Positions 1 to 6,218 of a stretch of DNA of 6,218 bases are shown here, one piece after another (positions within the stretch are counted from its first letter, which is position 1; every line of letters starts with the position of its first letter). The position numbers and the translations under genes were made by a program. Origin of the DNA: Pseudomonadota bacterium (lineage in GTDB: Bacteria > Pseudomonadota > Alphaproteobacteria > Reyranellales > Reyranellaceae); contig JAEZHS010000142.1 of the NCBI GenBank assembly GCA_023436825.1, positions 1 to 6,218 of the forward strand, in the 5' to 3' direction. A model generated the notes under the pieces. That model was not told the origin of the DNA, searched no databases, and worked only from the letters and a program-made list of their open reading frames with translations.

Positions 1-10
1 CTGTCTCCTA
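1..10 (-). promoter_or_regulatory. possible ribosome binding site for a minus-strand gene beyond the left edge
   Basis: On the minus strand the last bases of the window read TAGGAGACAG. TAGGAG at positions 10-5 is a good Shine-Dalgarno match, and a start codon would be expected just outside the window. The gene would be co-directional with nrdJ and about 70 bp downstream of it. No start codon is visible, so this is only a hint. Confidence 0.25.
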
Positions 11-46
11 TGGTTAGCTTTGAGGCACCCAACCGTGGGAACCCCG

Positions 47-62
47 GGGTACGCGGGTACGC
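47..62. repeat. two tandem copies of an 8-bp unit in the nrdJ 3' flank
   Basis: GGGTACGC occurs twice in direct succession at 47-54 and 55-62. The first copy overlaps the perfect palindrome ACCCCGGGGT at 41-50. No T-run follows on the nrdJ transcript strand, so this does not look like an intrinsic terminator. It may be chance simple sequence. Confidence 0.4.
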
Positions 63-76
63 TTCGTCACGCATGC

Positions 77-3763
<3,687 letters not shown>

Positions 3764-3769
3764 CGACGA

Positions 3770-3775
3770 TCCCCC
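3770..3775 (-). promoter_or_regulatory. nrdJ ribosome binding site
   Basis: On the minus strand GGGGGA is followed by a 6-nt spacer (TCGTCG) and the ATG at 3763. This site decides the nrdJ start against the in-frame GTG 78 bases upstream, which has no comparable site. Confidence 0.75.
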
Positions 3776-3801
3776 GTGCCCAGTTTCCCGTTCTTTCGAT
3801 G

Positions 3802-3839
3802 ACCCTGTCGGGGTGTGCTCTGTCGCTTGACGAGCACGC
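3802..3839 (-). other. two adjacent hairpins in the nrdJ 5' leader
   Basis: In the nrdJ leader RNA the first hairpin pairs GTGCTC (3837-3832) with GAGCAC (3820-3815). It continues inward as GTC/GAC with one bulged base and an AAGC tetraloop, and a wobble plus a G-C pair can extend its base. The second hairpin follows directly: ACCC (3814-3811) pairs with GGGT (3805-3802) around CGACA. No U-run follows, so they are not terminators. The leader between the predicted start near 3851 and the ATG is only about 88 nt, too short for a cobalamin riboswitch. A role is not established. Confidence 0.45.
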
Positions 3840-3857
3840 ACATATGGGCACGGAGCG

Positions 3858-3887
3858 ATACTAAATTACAAAATCTTGTGTGCGCAA
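3858..3887 (-). promoter_or_regulatory. candidate nrdJ promoter (-35 TTGCGC, -10 TAGTAT)
   Basis: On the minus strand TTGCGC (3887-3882) and TAGTAT (3863-3858) are separated by 18 bp, with transcription expected to start near 3851. The sequence around it is unusually AT-rich for this genome. The spacer contains a full NrdR-box core, which is what a repressor-controlled ribonucleotide reductase promoter would look like. The -35 match to consensus is only moderate. Confidence 0.5.
3866..3881. promoter_or_regulatory. NrdR-box match 1, inside the nrdJ promoter spacer
   Basis: The NrdR repressor controls ribonucleotide reductase genes through a 16-bp palindrome with core C-w-A-n-A-T-n-T-w-G. This site, TTACAAAATCTTGTGT, matches every core position (3869-3878) and 12 of 16 bases of the consensus acaCwAtATaTwGtgt as I recall it. 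It lies between the predicted -35 and -10, so binding would occlude RNA polymerase. The nrdR gene is not in this window. Confidence 0.6.
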
Positions 3888-3900
3888 CTACATTTTGTAG
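3885..3900. promoter_or_regulatory. NrdR-box match 2
   Basis: CAACTACATTTTGTAG matches all ten core positions (3888-3897). It also contains the exact inverted repeat CTACA-TTT-TGTAG (3888-3900). It starts 19 bp from box 1 and 31 bp from box 3. The 31-bp step, about three helical turns, is the usual spacing of paired NrdR boxes. Confidence 0.6.
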
Positions 3901-3915
3901 ACCTGTGTAAGGGTG

Positions 3916-3931
3916 GTACTAGATGATGCAA
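3916..3931. promoter_or_regulatory. NrdR-box match 3 (one core mismatch)
   Basis: GTACTAGATGATGCAA matches nine of ten core positions (core 3919-3928, mismatch at 3926). It lies exactly 31 bp from box 2, so boxes 2 and 3 form a pair with classical spacing upstream of the nrdJ promoter. On its own it would be weak; the spacing is the main support. Confidence 0.4.
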
Positions 3932-3966
3932 GTGCGCAACAGTGTCGAAAACGGGTGATTCGCATG

Positions 3967-3996
3967 TCGACAAACGAAGTGAATCGCTCTCGTAAT
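3967..3996 (+). promoter_or_regulatory. candidate promoter for the NDUFA12-mlaD-DUF2155 operon
   Basis: TCGACA (3967-3972, 5 of 6 to the -35 consensus) and CGTAAT (3991-3996, 4 of 6 to the -10) are separated by 18 bp. Transcription would start near 4003, leaving a leader of about 65 nt. It points away from nrdJ, so the two promoters share about 100 bp of control region. Two GANTC sites (3957-3961 and 3981-3985) flank or lie inside it. This is a consensus match only. Confidence 0.3.
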
Positions 3997-4067
3997 CGCG
4001 TCGCGTTGCGCGTTTTTGAGCGCACGCGTACAAGCGGCGCGGTCACTCTCGCAGCGTGGTTTCAGCA

Positions 4068-4418
4068 ATGACGATCGGCACTTGGCTCTTCACGAAGATG
4101 CGCGGCGAGCTCGTCGGCACCGACGCCGAAGGCAATCGCTACTATCAGGACAAGCGCATCATCCCCGGTCGCCGGCGCAAGCGCTGGGTGATGTACAACG
4201 GTGTCGCCGAAGCCTCGCGCGTTCCGCCCGACTGGCACGGCTGGCTGCATCACACGACCAATGCAGTGCCGCCGGCGGGCGGTCTGCCCCGCAAGGCGTG
4301 GCAGAAGGAGCATGTACCCAACCTCACCGGCACCGACTTCGCCTATCGTCCGCCGGGACACACGCTGTCCACTGGAGAGAAGCCCAAGCCGCCTTATGAG
4401 GCGTGGCGTCCGGGCTAG
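4068..4418 (+). CDS. NDUFA12/B17.2-family NADH:ubiquinone oxidoreductase subunit or assembly-related protein
   Basis: A 116-aa protein of the family that forms the accessory complex I subunit NDUFA12 (B17.2) in mitochondria and has single-domain relatives in alphaproteobacteria. Family features are GELVGTDAEGNRYYQ at 13-27, RRRKRWVMYNG at 35-45, VPPDWHGWLHHT at 52-63 and a Pro/Trp-rich C-terminus ending PYEAWRPG. There is no signal peptide or membrane segment, which fits a cytoplasmic-face peripheral protein. I chose ATG 4068, where the family sequence MTIGT begins. A GTG at 4056 would add four residues, and neither start has a strong ribosome binding site. It is the first gene of a compact operon; mlaD follows after 9 bp. 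No other complex I gene is in the window. Whether the protein is a structural subunit or an assembly factor here is inference. Confidence 0.9.
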   Translation: MTIGTWLFTKMRGELVGTDAEGNRYYQDKRIIPGRRRKRWVMYNGVAEASRVPPDWHGWLHHTTNAVPPAGGLPRKAWQKEHVPNLTGTDFAYRPPGHTLSTGEKPKPPYEAWRPG

Positions 4419-4422
4419 GGGA
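4417..4422 (+). promoter_or_regulatory. mlaD-like gene ribosome binding site overlapping the upstream stop codon
   Basis: AGGGGA lies 5 nt before the GTG at 4428 and shares its first two bases with the TAG stop of the upstream gene. It supports the GTG start and suggests coupled translation of the two genes. Confidence 0.7.
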
Positions 4423-4427
4423 CTGCC

Positions 4428-4883
4428 GTGGGCCGCAACATCGTAGAGACGATCGTGGGCGCGCTGGTCCTCGTGGTGGCCGGCGTGTTCGTCTTCTATG
4501 CCTTCGCCAAGTCGGACCGCAGCGGGCCGGCAGGCTACGAAATCATCGCCCGCTTCGACCGCATCGACGGCCTGAAGCGCGGCGCCGACGTGACGCTGAG
4601 CGGCGTGAAGGTCGGGACCGTCAGCGGCTTCGACCTAGACCGCAAGACCTACCAGGCCGTCGTGCGCATGCTGGTGTCGTCCAACGTCAGCCTGCCGACC
4701 GATACCCACGCCAAGATCGTGAGCGAATCGCTGCTGGGTGGCATGGTCGTGGTGCTGGAGCCCGGCGGCGACACCAAGATGCTGCCGCCCGGCGGTGAGA
4801 TCGAGATGACCCAGGGCGCCATTCCATTGTCGGAATTGATCGCCAAGTTCATGTTCGGCGGCACGAACTCGGGATCGAAATGA
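4428..4883 (+). CDS. mlaD: MlaD-like MCE-domain protein (outer-membrane lipid asymmetry, substrate-binding subunit)
   Basis: MlaD is an inner-membrane-anchored periplasmic protein whose MCE domain assembles into a hexameric ring and carries phospholipid between the MlaFEB transporter and the periplasmic carrier MlaC. This 151-aa protein has a single N-terminal hydrophobic segment (about 8-27) and then an MCE domain (about 37-118). Hallmarks include ARFDRIDGLKRGADVTLSGVKVG-type strands (about 41-63) and the LLGG motif before a VVVLEPGG strand. The C-terminal tail is short. The start is GTG, supported by AGGGGA 5 nt upstream. It stands here without mlaF, mlaE or mlaC, which would have to be elsewhere in the genome. 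The stop TGA overlaps the ATGATG start region of the next gene. The family call is firm; that it serves the canonical Mla pathway is inference. Confidence 0.88.
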   Translation: MGRNIVETIVGALVLVVAGVFVFYAFAKSDRSGPAGYEIIARFDRIDGLKRGADVTLSGVKVGTVSGFDLDRKTYQAVVRMLVSSNVSLPTDTHAKIVSESLLGGMVVVLEPGGDTKMLPPGGEIEMTQGAIPLSELIAKFMFGGTNSGSK

Positions 4884-5113
4884 TGAGCACACGCACTTCC
4901 AAGGCGACGACGGTCTGGCGTCAACCCGACGGCAAGCCGGTGTCCTGCCTCGAAAAGATCAAAGTGCTGAACCAGAACATCCAGGAGATCGAAACCCTCT
5001 GCGCCGATGCGCTGGAGGATGGAGTCCTGATGGGATGCGATGCCGACCAGATCAAAGCCGCCCTGCACGAGCTGATCGACGGGCTCGAGGCACCTCACTC
5101 GCAAAAAAAGTAG
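4880..5113 (+). CDS. uncharacterised small helical protein (76-77 aa)
   Basis: I do not recognise a named family. The protein has a polar N-terminus and then a segment from about 20 to 70 that looks largely helical and amphipathic, with regularly spaced Leu/Ile, so a helical hairpin or short coiled coil is plausible. Cysteines lie at 23, 41 and 53. No signal peptide or membrane segment is seen. ATG 4880 overlaps the mlaD stop (ATGA) and a second ATG follows at 4883; GGGA at 4871-4874 is 5 or 8 nt upstream, so either start works. Its position in the operon and its even codon pattern argue that it is a real gene. It ends CAA AAA AAG TAG, giving the heptamer A AAA AAG next to the stop; AAA is otherwise uncommon for lysine in the neighbouring genes. 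Confidence 0.75.
   Translation: MMSTRTSKATTVWRQPDGKPVSCLEKIKVLNQNIQEIETLCADALEDGVLMGCDADQIKAALHELIDGLEAPHSQKK
5104..5110 (+). other. slippery heptamer A AAA AAG next to a stop codon (candidate -1 frameshift site)
   Basis: In the reading frame of the small protein the sequence is CA-A AAA AAG TAG, the same X-XXY-YYZ heptamer used in Escherichia coli dnaX. A -1 slip would bypass TAG and continue GTA GGC GTG into the DUF2155 frame, giving a fusion of about 231 aa. Possible stimulators are an SD-like GAGG at 5087-5090, 13 nt upstream, and downstream stems AGGC/GCCT (5112-5123, probably too close) and ACGGC/GCCGT (5137-5150). The heptamer is seen directly; frameshifting is inference. Confidence 0.35.
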
Positions 5114-5115
5114 GC

Positions 5116-5574
5116 GTGCGCCTTCCGCTCCTTCTGACGGCCCTGGCCGTCTTCGCTGGCACAGCTGCGGCACAGACGCCGCAACCCCAGCAGCCGCAGC
5201 CGCCGCGCTCGGCCAACGTCAACCTGCGGCCGATTCCCGACGGGCCGGGCAAGCGCGTCGCCGAACTGCAGGGCCTCGACAAGGTAACGGCGCGTACCCA
5301 ACGCTTCTATGCGCCGGTGGGCGAGGCGACTCGTTTCGGCACGCTCTCGATCACCGTCAGCGACTGCCTGGTGAACGTGCCGGAAGCGCCGCCGGAATCG
5401 GTCGCCTATCTCACCATCGTCGACAACAAGCCGGGGCAGGCGGCGGAGAAGCTGTTCGCTGGCTGGATGTTCGCCTCGACGCCGTCGCTCTCGGCGCTCG
5501 ACCACGGCGTCTACGACGTGCGGGTGTTGTCCTGCACGATGGCGCAGGGATCCTCGCCGTCCAGCTCGCGCTGA
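5116..5574 (+). CDS. secreted DUF2155-domain protein
   Basis: A 152-aa alphaproteobacterial protein of unknown function. Residues 1-19 form a signal peptide: Arg2, a hydrophobic core, then GTAAA before Gln20. The Gln/Pro-rich linker (20-30) leads into the domain. Family features are the AELQGLDKVTART segment (about 49-61), FGTLSITVSDC (74-84), LFAGWMFASTPSLSALDH (113-130) and the terminal YDVRVLSC (133-140). Cys84 and Cys140 could form a disulfide in the periplasm. The start is GTG at 5116, 2 nt after the upstream stop, chosen because it begins the signal peptide. I see no convincing ribosome binding site, so translation probably depends on the upstream gene, either by reinitiation or by frameshifting at 5104-5110. 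The last 64 bases overlap the 3' end of aat on the opposite strand, giving a 12-residue Ser-rich tail after Cys140. An in-frame ATG at 5035 would add an implausible Arg-rich extension. Confidence 0.85.
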   Translation: MRLPLLLTALAVFAGTAAAQTPQPQQPQPPRSANVNLRPIPDGPGKRVAELQGLDKVTARTQRFYAPVGEATRFGTLSITVSDCLVNVPEAPPESVAYLTIVDNKPGQAAEKLFAGWMFASTPSLSALDHGVYDVRVLSCTMAQGSSPSSSR

Positions 5575-6158
5575 AAGCTCGCCGTCGCGTCGATGGCGTC
5601 GGCCAGCAGGCCGCGGAATTCCTCGCGCGGGATTTCGACGGCGCCGAAGCTCCTGAGATGCTCGGTCATGAACTGGCAGTCGAGCAGCCTGAACCCGCCC
5701 CTGATCAGCCGCGCCACGAGGTGGACCAGCGCCACCTTGGAGGCGTCGCGCTCGCGGCTGAACATGCTCTCGCCGAAGAACGCCGCGCCGATCGACACGC
5801 CGTAGAGTCCGCCGACCAGCCGGCCATCGACCCGGCATTCGACGCTGTGGGCATGGCCGCGTCGATGCAGCTCGGTGTAGAGGTCGACGATCGGCTCGTT
5901 GATCCAGCTCTCGGGATGGCCCGGCCGCGGCTCGGCGCAGGCGCGGACCGTGTCGGCGAAGGCGGTGTCGGCCGAGACCGCGAAGCGTCCGGCGCGGACG
6001 GTGCGCTTCAACCGTTGCGGCAGGTGGAAACCATCGAGCGGCAGGATGGCGCGCAATCGCGGATCGAGCCAGTAAAGCTTGGGATCGTCGCGACGCTCGC
6101 CCATGGGAAAGACGCCGATGCGATAGGCCTGCAGCAGCAGTTCGGGCGTGATCTCCAT
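5511..6158 (-). CDS. aat: leucyl/phenylalanyl-tRNA--protein transferase
   Basis: Aat transfers Leu or Phe from charged tRNA to proteins with N-terminal Arg or Lys, marking them for ClpS/ClpAP degradation (bacterial N-degron pathway); it acts in the cytoplasm. The 215-aa protein is complete and a little shorter than the 234 aa of E. coli. It has the N-terminal LLLQAYRIGVFPMGE segment (7-21), WLDPRLRAILPLDGFH (30-45), SWINEPIVDLY (84-94), GGLYGVSIGAAFFGESMFSR (116-135) and RDASKVALVHLVARL (137-151). It also has LLDCQFMTEHLRSFGA (158-173). Glu130 and Asp160/Gln162 fit the E. coli Glu156 and Asp186/Gln188 by motif and by the 32-residue spacing. The start is ATG 6158; the only nearby SD-like sequence, GGTGGG, is 10 nt away and touches a palindrome. 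The C-terminal 20 or so residues are encoded opposite the DUF2155 gene end. Confidence 0.95.
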   Translation of the reverse strand: MEITPELLLQAYRIGVFPMGERRDDPKLYWLDPRLRAILPLDGFHLPQRLKRTVRAGRFAVSADTAFADTVRACAEPRPGHPESWINEPIVDLYTELHRRGHAHSVECRVDGRLVGGLYGVSIGAAFFGESMFSRERDASKVALVHLVARLIRGGFRLLDCQFMTEHLRSFGAVEIPREEFRGLLADAIDATASFQRELDGEDPCAIVQDNTRTS

Positions 6159-6170
6159 GGTTGATCAACC
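6159..6170. repeat. 12-bp perfect palindrome directly upstream of the aat start codon
   Basis: GGTTGATCAACC is its own reverse complement and abuts the aat ATG. In the transcript it could form GGTT/AACC around GATC, between the weak SD-like GGTGGG (6174-6169) and the start codon. It may be an operator, a translational control element, or chance. Confidence 0.4.
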
Positions 6171-6176
6171 CACCAA

Positions 6177-6218
6177 CCTCACCCTGAGGAGCGGTCCGCA
6201 GGACCGCGTCTCGAAGGG
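6177..6218. repeat. palindromic REP-like intergenic repeat, cut by the window end
   Basis: A perfect 7-bp stem GCGGTCC (6191-6197) / GGACCGC (6201-6207) closes on a GCA loop. It is extended by GAG/CTC (6186-6188 with 6210-6212) and CCCT/AGGG (6182-6185 with 6215-6218), with small mismatches and a GA bulge. A nested inverted repeat CCTCA-CCC-TGAGG lies at 6177-6189. The CCTGAGGAGC...GCGTCTCGAAGG pattern is one I recognise as a very abundant intergenic palindrome in Bradyrhizobium-like and related alphaproteobacteria. Only one copy is in this window, so its repetitiveness is from memory. It lies upstream of aat, probably at the 3' end of, or between aat and, a neighbouring gene. Confidence 0.6.

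Larger units (their letters stand above)
3880..3940. repeat. 9-bp direct repeat GTGCGCAAC, two copies 52 bp apart
   Basis: Exact copies lie at 3880-3888 and 3932-3940. The 52-bp step is close to five helical turns. The first copy contains the predicted nrdJ -35 hexamer and overlaps NrdR box 2; the second abuts box 3. A shorter inverted form, GTTGCGC, is at 4005-4011. It could be a binding site for another regulator or chance. Confidence 0.35.

Noticed and set aside
41..62. Intrinsic terminator after nrdJ built from ACCCCGGGGT
   Set aside because: The palindrome has no loop bases of its own and is not followed by a T-run on the transcript strand.
3764..3841. Extended nrdJ start at the in-frame GTG 3841
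   Set aside because: No ribosome binding site is seen, the added 26 residues are not typical of the family, and the internal ATG at 3763 has GGGGGA 6 nt upstream.
3764..3960. Cobalamin riboswitch in front of the B12-dependent nrdJ
   Set aside because: The leader after the predicted transcription start is about 88 nt, too short for the roughly 200-nt element, and no B12-box-like GCCACTG sequence was found.
5095..6168. A 357-aa minus-strand frame across aat and DUF2155
   Set aside because: It is Arg/Ala-rich in the wrong frame; the aat frame on the same strand has clear family motifs.

Overview
The window is GC-rich DNA with a strong third-position G/C bias. It most likely comes from an alphaproteobacterium. 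Three things point there: a free-standing NDUFA12/B17.2-type complex I protein (a family known from mitochondria and alphaproteobacteria), a long adenosylcobalamin-dependent class II ribonucleotide reductase, and the gene order NDUFA12 - mlaD - DUF2155 facing aat, which I recall from that class. A palindromic intergenic repeat at the right edge resembles elements common in Bradyrhizobium-like and related genomes. I cannot name a genus.

Layout. Positions 1-76 are the nrdJ 3' flank, with a possible ribosome binding site for another minus-strand gene just outside the window. Positions 77-3763 (minus) hold a complete nrdJ with all catalytic residues in place. Positions 3764-4067 are a divergent regulatory region. 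It has an nrdJ leader with two adjacent hairpins, an nrdJ promoter with an NrdR-box match inside its -35/-10 spacer, two further NrdR-box matches 31 bp apart, and a candidate plus-strand promoter. Positions 4068-5574 (plus) are a tight four-gene operon: NDUFA12-like protein, MlaD-like MCE protein, an uncharacterised 76-77 aa protein, and a secreted DUF2155 protein. The gaps are 9 bp, an overlap, and 2 bp. Positions 5511-6158 (minus) hold aat, whose 3' end overlaps the DUF2155 gene tail to tail by 64 bp. Positions 6171-6218 are a hairpin-forming repeat cut by the window end.

Functionally, nrdJ supplies deoxyribonucleotides under probable NrdR control. The plus-strand operon groups a respiratory-complex protein with cell-envelope proteins, a combination whose logic is unknown. 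Aat adds destabilising N-terminal residues in the N-degron pathway.

The most interesting point is at the third/fourth gene junction of the operon. The small ORF ends in the slippery heptamer A AAA AAG directly before its TAG stop, and the DUF2155 gene is in the -1 frame, begins with GTG 2 nt later and has no clear ribosome binding site. This raises a testable possibility of a programmed -1 frameshift that would fuse the small protein to the signal-peptide region of the DUF2155 protein. Ordinary stop-start translational coupling is the simpler alternative.
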